NCBI GenBank assembly: GCA_016215345.1
Contig: JACRKD010000026.1
Location: forward strand, 1-34,160
Reading direction: 5' to 3'
Length of the DNA stretch: 34,160 nucleotides
Source of the DNA: Candidatus Vogelbacteria bacterium
Lineage (GTDB): Bacteria; Patescibacteriota; Minisyncoccia; Phycocordibacterales; UBA12445
Shown here: in pieces, positions 8,422 to 17,318 of the stretch
Numbering within the stretch: the stretch's first letter is position 1
Layout of the letters: the number at the start of each line of letters is the position of its first letter
Program-made: the position numbers and the translations under genes
Notes under the pieces: model-generated
What the model saw: the letters and a program-made list of their open reading frames with translations, nothing else
The model's database searches: none
What the model was told of the DNA's origin: nothing

Positions 8422-8565
8422 TGCAATTGATTGTCGAACTCGGGTACATAAGTTTGACAGCAAGATTATAGATGGTAGCCTTTGCTTGGGATTGTCTTCT
8501 ACAATAGCTCGTTGAGATAGAAAATTCTGCCTTATGAGATCTACGCTAGGCAAAGGAGGACCTCC

Positions 8566-9381
8566 ATGTTTTCTATTGCCCAAGGCCTCTTGTCGTTTCC
8601 AGTGAGTTGCGGAAATCTTAGGGATATGTCGGATACACGGCTTGTTGCAATGTTTAGCATTGCCACCGATGCGAGACTTAAGGCCCAAGCCCCATACTCT
8701 AACTTTTTGGTCGGTGCCGCGGTTGAAAGCCATGCTGGTGGCATATACAGAGGATGCAATGTCGAGCGTTGTTCACATACACAAAGCACTCATGCTGAAC
8801 AAAATGCTATCGATACTATGATAACGAACGAGGGTAGCGTGGCAATAAAAAGGCTTGTTTTGGTTGGCGCTCCGTTGGGTATTAAGGTGCCGATTGAGAA
8901 CCATGATTCCGTTCATCATCCGGCAGTTTTGTGCCCTTGCAATCATCAATTAGTTTGGCCATGCGGTCACTGCCGACAGATCATTTGGGAAAACTGTTTC
9001 GGCGATAGTGACTTTGAACTAGAATTTTCTAACTTTATCGAGGGCTGTAACGACGTGATTTCCTTCTCGAAGAATTTTCAAAATAAAGAAGCTAGTGCCC
9101 TAAGGATCGAGTATAAAAACTCTGAAGGTTTTATCGCCAATTACTATCCAGTTTTCTTCGTTAAGAAGGATGATAAGACAGTATATATAGTTGAGACAAA
9201 AGGGAGAGAGGAAGAAGATGACAAACTAAAATTCGAACGATTAAGGCTGTGGTGTGAAGATGTGAATAACAGACAGAATAGGATCGCTTACAAGGCGTTG
9301 TATATAAAACAAGAGGAGTGGGATAAGTATAAGCCTAAAAATTTCGATGAGGCCGTAAAATTATTTGAAAAACAATACTAA
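8566..9381 (+). CDS. Cytidine deaminase-like domain fused to a C-terminal segment resembling the type III restriction enzyme (Res) nuclease domain
   Basis: APYSNFLVGAAV, THAEQNAI, WPCGHCRQIIWE (CDA zinc motifs); then LRIEYKNSEGFIANYYPVFFVKKDDKTVYIVETKGREEEDDKLKFERLRLWCEDVN (PD-(D/E)XK-like tail); SD AAAGGAGG. Confidence 0.75.
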   Translation: MFSIAQGLLSFPVSCGNLRDMSDTRLVAMFSIATDARLKAQAPYSNFLVGAAVESHAGGIYRGCNVERCSHTQSTHAEQNAIDTMITNEGSVAIKRLVLVGAPLGIKVPIENHDSVHHPAVLCPCNHQLVWPCGHCRQIIWENCFGDSDFELEFSNFIEGCNDVISFSKNFQNKEASALRIEYKNSEGFIANYYPVFFVKKDDKTVYIVETKGREEEDDKLKFERLRLWCEDVNNRQNRIAYKALYIKQEEWDKYKPKNFDEAVKLFEKQY

Positions 9382-9430
9382 AAAAAGATTTTTTTAACAC
9401 TATTTAAAAACAAATGAATAAATTGAAAAT

Positions 9431-9479
9431 ATCTGTTGAGGATTTTAAAAAGTTTAAAATCCCTTAGTTATCAACAGAT
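9431..9479. repeat. Nested inverted repeat
   Basis: ATCTGTTGA-G-GATTTTAAA-AAG-TTTAAAATC-CCTTAGTTA-TCAACAGAT; two 9-bp stems. Confidence 0.6.
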
Positions 9480-9544
9480 TAAATCTTGCTTGATTTTCCC
9501 TGTTCCGTTACAATACTTGCGTATTATAAATCAGCTTATTTTTT

Positions 9545-10051
9545 ATGAAAAAAGAATATAAACAAGGAGTGGCTCCAGTTGTTGTCGTCGTCGGTGTTCT
9601 GATTGTGCTAGCCGTGCTCTATTTTTTATTTCCGAAAAATAATACCAGTACCACCGGCGGGCCAGTTTTGTATAAAGATGTTTCCACCTCTCCGGATTCT
9701 CTATTGGGTGTCTGGGAATTAAGGGCGGCACAGTTGTACGATACAGACAAGAAACAATGGATTAACTTTGATATTAAAGAGAGGGGTCTGTCATTGGTTT
9801 CACACCGTAGATTTGCAAAAGACGGTGGGTACTGTGAGGGGTCAGTTGTGTCCGGTAAATTTGTTTGTGACGATAGCGGTAGCGATACCTACAAGGTTAT
9901 CGGTGATAAAATAAATATTTCACAGTATGAGGGGTTTATTGAGACGAAGTGGGGGATACAAAACGGCAATCTTGAACTTGATTTGGGGGTCAAGGGCCAA
10001 GATGGCGTTGTTCGCCCGTGGACCAGGGTTACTATGTTTAAGCTCCAATAG
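9545..10051 (+). CDS. Hypothetical protein with an N-terminal TM anchor
   Basis: GVAPVVVVVGVLIVLAVLYFLF followed by a soluble domain. Confidence 0.65.
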   Translation: MKKEYKQGVAPVVVVVGVLIVLAVLYFLFPKNNTSTTGGPVLYKDVSTSPDSLLGVWELRAAQLYDTDKKQWINFDIKERGLSLVSHRRFAKDGGYCEGSVVSGKFVCDDSGSDTYKVIGDKINISQYEGFIETKWGIQNGNLELDLGVKGQDGVVRPWTRVTMFKLQ

Positions 10052-10457
10052 GACCTCCGATTATTCCGCCTCTGCTTTTTTCTCTTCAGTCTTAATCCCC
10101 GGGACTTCTTTGTATAAATCTGCTGGTACAAGTGTCTTTTTTTGTTCCTTGGCGTCGAAGAGAGTAATTACGAAGTCGTAGCTTTTACCACGTTATAGCT
10201 ATTAAACGAAAGGAGGGGTTGATTTTGGCCACGCCTAGGAAGGCGGGTTTTTTTAATTTACATTTCTTTAAAACTGGAGTATGTTTTTTATGGAGATTGG
10301 TACGTTTAACCAAGACTAAGGAGCGTGAAGAATGGAGGGGAAAATTGTCATCGGAGTTACCGGTTCCCTCCGGGGGAGTTTTTTGTAATATCGGTAATAA
10401 ATAATACCGGTTTTGTCTAGATTGTCTTTTTATTTTATAGGACTATAATTATTTTCA

Positions 10458-11858
10458 ATGTTTAGAAATAGAGTTTTGGCTATCATGTTTATACTTTTGG
10501 GGGTGCTTCTCGGCGCTTTTGTTTATTATTCAGAGGTCTCCGGTGCCGACAAAGATTCTTTCTGGTATGGATGGGCATTTAAATTGGGGCTTGATCTTAA
10601 GGGTGGGACTTACTTGGTATACAAGGCCGATATTTCTAAACTGACTCCGGGAACGGTTGCCGATTCTATGTCGTCCTTGCGCGAAGTTATCGAAAGGAGG
10701 GTTAATCTCTTTGGTGTCTCCGAGCCACTTGTCCAAAATGAACAGGGAAGTATTATCTCCGGCTCTAAAGAACAAAGGCTGGTGGTGGAGCTTCCGGGGG
10801 TTGCCGATGTGTCTCAAGCTGTGGCGATGATCGGCGCCACCCCAGTTCTTGAATTTAAGACTGAAAGACCGGAAGCTGAAAGCAAACCGATTCTTGATGC
10901 GCAAAAAAAATATAGAGACGCAGTTGATAAAAAACTTCCGGTTCCTGCCGATATAGACCCGAAACTTTTGTTGGAAGATCCATACTATGTTTCTACTGAT
11001 TTGACGGGGAGATATCTAGAGAAAGCTTCCATAGATTTTAATTCCGGCTCTATTTCCCCGGCCGTTTCTCTGCAGTTTACTGATGAGGGAGGAAAGATCT
11101 TTGCTGATTTGACTAAGGCCAACATAAGTAAAACCATTGGAGTTTATCTTGATGGCGCGCCAATTACCACTCCGGTTGTAAGAGAGGAGATTCTTTCCGG
11201 CAAGGCCCAAATTACTGGCAATTTTACACCCGACGAAGCCAAGACTCTGGTTGGTAGATTAAATGCTGGAGCTTTGCCTGTCCCAATTGAACTTATCTCC
11301 ACTCAAAATGTTGGAGCTACTTTGGGTCAAGAGGCGCTCGGCCAGAACATTCGGGCGGGTATTATAGGCTTTCTTATGATTGCCGTATTCTTGATTGTTT
11401 GGTATCGACTGCCGGGACTTCTGGCTACGGTCTCTCTTTCTATTTATGTTGTTTTAATGCTTGCGCTTTTCAAGCTTATCGGAGTAACTCTCACTGCCGC
11501 AGGCATTGCCGGATTTATTCTGACTATCGGTATGGCGGTTGATGCCAATATTTTGATTTTTGAAAGAATCAAAGAGGAACTTTCGGTGGGAAGGAATTTG
11601 GAGGATGCTATTAGGGAAGGTTTCTGGAGGGCGTGGGAGTCAATCAGGGATAGTAATCTTTCCACGATTATTACCGCTGTAATCTTATTTTGGTTTGGTA
11701 CCAGTCTCATCAGGGGGTTCGCCCTAACCTTGGCTATCGGAGTGGCCGCTTCAATGTTTACAGCTATAACTGTTACTAGGACGATTTTAAATTCTTTCGG
11801 ACTCAAGGGGACTGGTCCTGTCCTGAAGTTTCTATTTGGTCATGGTCTAAAACTTTAA
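10458..11858 (+). CDS. secD: Preprotein translocase subunit SecD
   Basis: LGLDLKGGTYLVY, VDANILIFERIKEEL, TITAVILFWFGTSLIRGFALTLAIG; TATAAT about 10 nt before ATG. Confidence 0.96.
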   Translation: MFRNRVLAIMFILLGVLLGAFVYYSEVSGADKDSFWYGWAFKLGLDLKGGTYLVYKADISKLTPGTVADSMSSLREVIERRVNLFGVSEPLVQNEQGSIISGSKEQRLVVELPGVADVSQAVAMIGATPVLEFKTERPEAESKPILDAQKKYRDAVDKKLPVPADIDPKLLLEDPYYVSTDLTGRYLEKASIDFNSGSISPAVSLQFTDEGGKIFADLTKANISKTIGVYLDGAPITTPVVREEILSGKAQITGNFTPDEAKTLVGRLNAGALPVPIELISTQNVGATLGQEALGQNIRAGIIGFLMIAVFLIVWYRLPGLLATVSLSIYVVLMLALFKLIGVTLTAAGIAGFILTIGMAVDANILIFERIKEELSVGRNLEDAIREGFWRAWESIRDSNLSTIITAVILFWFGTSLIRGFALTLAIGVAASMFTAITVTRTILNSFGLKGTGPVLKFLFGHGLKL

Positions 11859-11861
11859 ATT

Positions 11862-12746
11862 ATGTTTGTCGCAAAGCACAGCAAAATATTCGTAGGCATT
11901 CTGGTTGTTCTGGTTATTGTCTCCTTAATTTCCATCTGGAGATATGGGCTAAACCTCGGTATGGACTTTACCGGCGGTTCCCGTCTTGAAGTAGATTATC
12001 CCGGTGGTCTTCCGGACATAGTGAAAGTAAGAAACGCCGTTGATGCGCTTAACCTCAATGCGACCGTCCAGCCGATAGGCGCGACAGGTCTTATGGTTAA
12101 GGCGCGAGACTTGAAAGAGTCCGATAGGATTGCATTAATTAACGCTCTTGCGATAGATGGAATTAAGGTTATTGATAAGCAGTTTACTTCTGTCGGTCCG
12201 ACTATTGGGAAGGAGTTAAGGATGAAATCAATTTATTCTATAATCTTGGTTCTTCTTGCCATTACTCTGTTTATCGCCTTTGCTTTTAGGCAGGTTTCTG
12301 GAGTTGTTAAGTCTTGGGAGTATGGTCTCGTAACAATAATAACTTTGGCTCATGATGTTGTCATTCCGCTTGGAATTTTCGCCTATCTCGGTTCAGCCTA
12401 TGGCGTTGAGATTGATTCACTTTTCGTAACAGCCCTTCTTACGATTTTAGGATTCTCTGTTCACGACACGATTGTTGTCTTCGATAGAATTAGAGAGAAT
12501 ATCAAACTCAAGAAATCTAGAGACTTTGTCGAGGTGGTCGGCATGAGTCTTTACCAAACAGTTTCCAGATCCATAAACACATCTCTCGCGGTGGTTCTAA
12601 CTCTTCTTGCTCTTTTATATCTCGGCAGTGAATCCGTTAAGTATTTTTCTTTAGCTTTAATAATAGGTATCATCGCCGGAACCTACTCTTCCGTTCTTCT
12701 CGCAAGTCCACTTCTGGTTGTTATTCAGAGTTGGAAAAAGAGATAA
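11862..12746 (+). CDS. secF: Preprotein translocase subunit SecF
   Basis: LGMDFTGGSRLEV, FSVHDTIVVFDRIREN, SINTSLAVVLTLLALL. Confidence 0.96.
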   Translation: MFVAKHSKIFVGILVVLVIVSLISIWRYGLNLGMDFTGGSRLEVDYPGGLPDIVKVRNAVDALNLNATVQPIGATGLMVKARDLKESDRIALINALAIDGIKVIDKQFTSVGPTIGKELRMKSIYSIILVLLAITLFIAFAFRQVSGVVKSWEYGLVTIITLAHDVVIPLGIFAYLGSAYGVEIDSLFVTALLTILGFSVHDTIVVFDRIRENIKLKKSRDFVEVVGMSLYQTVSRSINTSLAVVLTLLALLYLGSESVKYFSLALIIGIIAGTYSSVLLASPLLVVIQSWKKR

Positions 12747-12796
12747 CACGGTGTTAGTATTGGGTAAACAGTTCTTTGATTAACGGGAGGTGACGG

Positions 12797-13417
12797 GTGA
12801 AGAGTTTCAATCTTCTAGTTTTGCCCCTTATCTTTTCTTTTTGCCCGATTATTTCATGGGCGGAAATTTCTTTTGATTGGCAGGATGCCGGATCAATTTC
12901 CGTTGCGAGCCGGAAAGAAGTTGAGTCGCGTTTTTTGTCGGTTGCCTCTCTGTATCTTACCGATAAGTATGCGAATCTCGGAACCTACGACTTTGTCGGT
13001 TCACCAGAGAAGTTCGTGGTCAAGGTTATTGGCGGCTATGAGAGGGAGAGTGGCTCCAAAGCAGAATATTTTCCCGGCGTAAATGGCGGAACTCTTTTTG
13101 CCGATCCATCTTTTTTCTTCAATTTGAATGTCTTTCAGGTTGGTGCCATGCACGAACTTTGTCACGCCTATGATTATATTATGACAGATAAAATGCGTAA
13201 GGACCTACGGTATTTCTTGAAAGTTCGCAGGGTTACTGGCGGTAAGTTTTCAAACTCTATAGGTTGGTATCGGCAGTATCTGCTAAAAAATGAAGGCCGC
13301 GCCTTCGAAAGGGAAGCGATGTATCTCGACGAGATAAGAAACGGATTTTCGGTCAATGATTATTCTTCAGCCATGAGGCGTATTATCGTGGGAAAGAAAG
13401 CGCATAGCATGCGTTAG
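12797..13417 (+). CDS. Secreted putative zinc metallopeptidase-like protein
   Basis: GTG start with SD GGGAGG; signal peptide-like N-terminus; HELCHAYD (HExxH) plus a downstream EGRAFEREA segment. Confidence 0.6.
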   Translation: MKSFNLLVLPLIFSFCPIISWAEISFDWQDAGSISVASRKEVESRFLSVASLYLTDKYANLGTYDFVGSPEKFVVKVIGGYERESGSKAEYFPGVNGGTLFADPSFFFNLNVFQVGAMHELCHAYDYIMTDKMRKDLRYFLKVRRVTGGKFSNSIGWYRQYLLKNEGRAFEREAMYLDEIRNGFSVNDYSSAMRRIIVGKKAHSMR

Positions 13418-13427
13418 GAGGCGCGAG

Positions 13428-13871
13428 ATGAAAACGAAGATCCTGTTCTCCCTGGCAGTCATATTTCTAAACCTTGATCTTTCTTTGGTCTATGGCCATG
13501 GTCGATACAGTGGTAGCAGATACACTGATATTCCGAATCGTACTGGTGCGCCTTGCATCCAGGAACGGACTTGGAGGCCATATATTCATGTGCCTTATGT
13601 CGTCTATTATTTTCCACAGACAAGGATTCCGGTGGACATTATTACAGCGGAGGGGACTAAGATTCGGGATGGATGGAGTACAAGAGTTACATTTTATATG
13701 GGCCGATACAGCAATGGCGATACATGGTGCCAGGTCGGGGTGACTCCGGCCAGATTTCAGATCGAGACTGACGCCATAAAATGGGTTGAGGAGAGTTTCG
13801 GTCTCTCGGTCGGATCTCTCCGCCAGATTGAGCGCAGATCTGCCGGCCCACCGTGGTTTGTTTCGAACTAG
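13428..13871 (+). CDS. Secreted hypothetical protein
   Basis: SD AGGAGG; signal peptide MKTKILFSLAVIFLNLDLSLVYG; two Cys. Confidence 0.6.
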   Translation: MKTKILFSLAVIFLNLDLSLVYGHGRYSGSRYTDIPNRTGAPCIQERTWRPYIHVPYVVYYFPQTRIPVDIITAEGTKIRDGWSTRVTFYMGRYSNGDTWCQVGVTPARFQIETDAIKWVEESFGLSVGSLRQIERRSAGPPWFVSN

Positions 13872-13878
13872 CCGCTTT

Positions 13879-13902
13879 CCGCCAGTCTGTGGCGGTTTTT
13901 TA
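13879..13902 (+). terminator. Rho-independent terminator
   Basis: CCGCCagtctgtGGCGGTTTTTT. Confidence 0.85.
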
Positions 13903-13923
13903 ATTTGGTGGCGGTATGATAAT

Positions 13924-14343
13924 ATGGATTTAATAGTTTATAGATCTATGAGTACTGAACGTAAGGAAGAGTTTGGGGGCATGAAGGTTGAAAAAGAGAC
14001 CGGTGTTGCCGCCGACTATATTAACGCTTGGATGATGACGCTCTATCTTGTTCGAGAGATAGAAAAAGCTTCCGATGAAACTGAAAGGGCAGATGCCTTG
14101 GATTTGGCCTTCGTCTCTTTGAAGCCGGTGGAGCGATATAGGGATTATTATGAGAAAAGAGACTATTCCAACAAAGGTGTGGTTTTGAATGGAAGTGATG
14201 TTGCCAAAATCGAGGCCATTGATAAGTTGGTTGATGAGTTTAACTCTGCGATTCCTGAGATAAGGTCGACAAGAAATTACGCTCGTCTTAAGGACTTTGC
14301 TACAAGAATAAATCTACTAGTTAGGGGCACCAAGGACTTTTAG
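13924..14343 (+). CDS. Hypothetical protein
   Basis: ORF with promoter-proximal start (TATGATAATATG); 13924 preferred over 13786 because the longer ORF crosses the terminator. Confidence 0.6.
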   Translation: MDLIVYRSMSTERKEEFGGMKVEKETGVAADYINAWMMTLYLVREIEKASDETERADALDLAFVSLKPVERYRDYYEKRDYSNKGVVLNGSDVAKIEAIDKLVDEFNSAIPEIRSTRNYARLKDFATRINLLVRGTKDF

Positions 14344-14371
14344 TTGACATTAGTTATGCGATGGCTATAAT
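14344..14371 (+). promoter_or_regulatory. 16S rRNA promoter
   Basis: TTGACA-16 nt-TATAAT. Confidence 0.85.
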
Positions 14372-14458
14372 GTTAAAACCCCTTAAATAGGGGCTAAGAG
14401 TTCTTTGAAAATTAAGGTTATTGTTAAGTTAAGTAAGTTTGTGCAAATTAAGTAAAGT

Positions 14459-14483
14459 TATTATTCTTTCTTTTGTTCCGCCT
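14459..14483 (+). other. Pre-16S processing stem, 5' strand
   Basis: TATTATTCTTTCTTTTGTTCCGCCT, perfect reverse complement of 17127-17151. Confidence 0.88.
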
Positions 14484-14929
14484 TACCCGCCGAAGTTCCA
14501 TGGGAGCGGAGGAGGGTTAGATTTTGCTCCTCATATTGAGAGTAAAATCAGGGCTACTAAAATTAATTGTCTAAAAGACAATCCGCCGAAGAGGTGGAGA
14601 TAAGTTAGTTCAAATTCTTTTATTAGAGTTTGATCCTAGCTCAGGATGAACGCTGGCGACGTGGATAAGGCATGCAAGTCAAGGGGCTCGCAAGAGCACC
14701 GGCAGACGAGGTAGTAATACGTAGGTACGCACCCCAGAGTCTGGTATAGCTCGTCGAAAGACGGGGTAATCCCAGATGGTTCCGCCGATAAGGCGGATAA
14801 AGGAGCAATTCGCTCTGGGAGCGGCCTGCGGGGTATCAGCTAGTTGGTAAGGTAAAAGCTTACCAAGGCTATGACGCCTAGGGGAGGTGAGAGCCTGACC
14901 CCCACCGATGGTACTGAGACACGGACCAT

Positions 14930-14960
<31 letters not shown>

Positions 14961-15515
14961 CCGCAATGGGCGAAAGCCTGACGGAGCGACGTCGCGTGAT
15001 TGATGAAGTCCCTCTGGGACGTAAAGATCTTTTATAGGGGAGAACGTGGCATTTATGCCACACGATAGTACCTTATGAATAAGGGGTTGCTAAACTCGTG
15101 CCAGCAGCAGCGGTAATACGAGTGCCCCGAGCGTTATCCGGATTTATTGGGCGTAAAGGGTGTGTAGGTGGTTTTGTTAGTCTTTCGTTAAAGCTCTCGG
15201 CTTAACCGGGAAAGTGCGAAAGAAACGGCAAGACTAGAGGGCGCAAGAGGCTTATGGAACTCATGGTGTAGGGGTGAAATCCGTTAATATCATGGGGAAC
15301 ACCGAAGGCGAAGGCAGTAAGCTGGTGCGTTTCTGACACTGAAACACGAAAGCGTGGGTAGCGAATGGGATTAGATACCCCAGTAGTCCACGCCCTAAAC
15401 GATGTTCTCTAGTTTTTCGGAGTATCGACCCTCTGAGAGACAAAGCTAACGCATTAAGAGAACCGCCTGGGTAGTACGGCCGCAAGGCTGAAACTCAAAG
15501 GAATAGACGGGGACT

Positions 15516-15550
<35 letters not shown>

Positions 15551-16059
15551 GCAACCGAGGAACCTCACCAGGGTTTGAAATGCTGTCAAAAATTTCGTGA
15601 AAGCGAAATGTGTTCACAAGACGGTCAGCACAGGTACTGCATGGCCCTCGTCAGTTCGTGGCGTAAGCTGTTCCCTTAAGTGGGGTAACGAACGCAACCC
15701 TCGTCGTGTGTTATATGTGTCACACGAGACTGCCACGTTTATCGTGGAGGAAGCGAGGATGACGCCAAGTCAGCATGACCCTTTGATATCTTGGGCTACA
15801 CGCATCATACAATGGCTGGTACAACGAGTTGCAACACCGAAAGATGAAGCTAACCTCAATAAAGCCAGCCCCAGTTCGGATAGAGGTCTGCAACCCGACC
15901 TCTTGAAGCCGGAATCGCTAGTAATCGCAGGTCAGACATACTGCGGTGAATACGTTCTCAAGTCTTGTACTCACTGCCCGTCAAGTCAGGGGAGCTGGTA
16001 GTACCTGAAGTCCCATTTCGGTGGGGTCAAGGTAAGATCGGTGACAAGGATTAAGTCGT

Positions 16060-16855
16060 CGCGGCATACTGCCGTTGTTGCGACCTTGAAGGAGTAATCC
16101 TTCTCGACGAAAATTGGCTATTTGCTGGAATCCCTGCGTATCTCACGCTACTCGTTTAATGATATACTTCATGCGATGAGTGATAATGTGTTGAGTGAAG
16201 CAGAAAATCAGCAGGGAAGGCTCGTAGAAACACGGGAACCCTCAGAGACTACACGCCAATCTCCGCTAAAAGCTAAGATGACAAGGAATGAAATCCTTGC
16301 CTATTTACAAGGTGCGATGCATGATGCATCCCTTAATAAGGGGACGCGAATACGTTTTACCCAAAAGAATCGTGGCTGGTTGGTAATTCTTCAAGAATTA
16401 CTTGCTAAAATTGGTTCAAAATCTTGGATATACCAAGAGGGTAAACAAAGAAATGTATATGCTCTTGAAACAGTAACTAAGGAATTAAGTTTTACATTTC
16501 AAGCTTCGAATATAAGGGGTTCAAAATGCATGAAAGCTTATATTCGAGGATTCTTCGATGCAGAGGGAGGGATTCCGCATACACGTGACAGATTCTATAT
16601 CCAGTTGGTTCAAAAGAACTGGAAGAAGGTAGAAGAATTGAAGCGAATGTTGGAACATCTTGGTATCGGAAGTGGTAAAATTCATAATCCTAGTAAGAAG
16701 ATTGATCCAAATTATTGGAGACTATTTATTGCATCTGCAGATCATAAAAAGTTTGCAACTGAAATAAATTCGCTTCATCCAGTAAAACGGAAAATCTTCA
16801 AAGAGCGGATGATGATATAGTCCATGCCTTATGGCGACATAAGGGTAAAAACATG
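16060..16855 (+). other. Group I intron in 16S rRNA, after the position equivalent to U1498
   Basis: Exon ends ...GUCGU; IGS UUGUUGCGAC (16075-16084) pairs with GUCGU (P1, U-G wobble) and 3' exon AACAA (P10); intron ends in G; CTCAGAGACTACACGCC (R-like) and GATATAGTCC (S-like) core motifs. Confidence 0.92.
16278..16820 (+). CDS. LAGLIDADG homing endonuclease inside the intron
   Basis: Two motifs: LAYLQGAMHDASLN and MKAYIRGFFDAEGGI; stop TAG lies inside the GATATAGTCC core motif. Confidence 0.88.
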   Translation: MTRNEILAYLQGAMHDASLNKGTRIRFTQKNRGWLVILQELLAKIGSKSWIYQEGKQRNVYALETVTKELSFTFQASNIRGSKCMKAYIRGFFDAEGGIPHTRDRFYIQLVQKNWKKVEELKRMLEHLGIGSGKIHNPSKKIDPNYWRLFIASADHKKFATEINSLHPVKRKIFKERMMI

Positions 16856-17126
16856 AACAAGGCACGGGTAGCGGAAGCTGCTCGTGGATTATTTTAAAGT
16901 ACAAAACTAAGTCGAAAGATTTAGTAAAGAAGGTTGATAGTCAGCCCTAGGCTGATTGGACCATGGTTCTAAGTGTCTTAAAAGAACTGCTTCCTCAAGA
17001 AGCTTCGACCGCTTTGGCGGAAGATAAATTGAGACTAACCTTAATTTTCTAGTGGCTTAGGCTCGCCATTTCTCGGTGATCTACTAGCGGACTGTGTTCG
17101 CCGTAGCTCGTCGTTTCGGCGAGCGT

Positions 17127-17151
17127 AGGCGGAACAAAAGAAAGAATAATA
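17127..17151 (+). other. Pre-16S processing stem, 3' strand
   Basis: AGGCGGAACAAAAGAAAGAATAATA complementary to 14459-14483. Confidence 0.88.
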
Positions 17152-17155
17152 TAAA

Positions 17156-17189
17156 CAAAAAGTCGGCTTGAAATAAAGTCGACTTTTTG
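17156..17189 (+). terminator. Rho-independent terminator after 16S
   Basis: CAAAAAGTCG...CGACTTTTTG, 10-bp stem. Confidence 0.85.
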
Positions 17190-17245
17190 TTATTGTGGTG
17201 TTTACGAAATATGCCCTCCTTTGCATAAAGCTACTGAAGGGCGAT

Positions 17246-17318
17246 GCGCGCGTAGCTCAGTTGGTAGAGCAAACGACTGATACTCGTTAGGTCCCTAGTT
17301 CGAATCTAGGCGCGCGCA
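17246..17318 (+). tRNA. tRNA-Ile(GAT), CCA not encoded
   Basis: Acceptor GCGCGCG/CGCGCGC, D-arm GCTC..GAGC, anticodon arm AACGA-CTGATAC-TCGTT, T-arm CCTAG-TTCGAAT-CTAGG. Confidence 0.93.

Noticed and set aside
10058-10186. Minus-strand coding-like fragment (GKSYDFVITLFDAKEQKKTLVPADLYKEVPGIKTEEKKAEAE*)
   Set aside because: In-frame stop upstream and no start; possibly a gene remnant but not identifiable.
13786-13923. N-terminal extension of the 13924 ORF
   Set aside because: Crosses a Rho-independent terminator and overlaps the previous CDS in another frame.
15597-16001. 134-aa ORF (and minus-strand ORFs 14679-15485) within 16S
   Set aside because: Lies entirely in conserved 16S rRNA sequence; chance ORFs.
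16890-17030. Second group I intron between GGAT and a distal ASD
   Set aside because: No GUCCAC-like guide for the GUGGAU exon, no CACCTCC downstream and no core motifs seen.
17213-17222. CCCTCCTTT as a possible displaced anti-SD
   Set aside because: Downstream of the processing stem and the Rho-independent terminator, so unlikely to be part of 16S.
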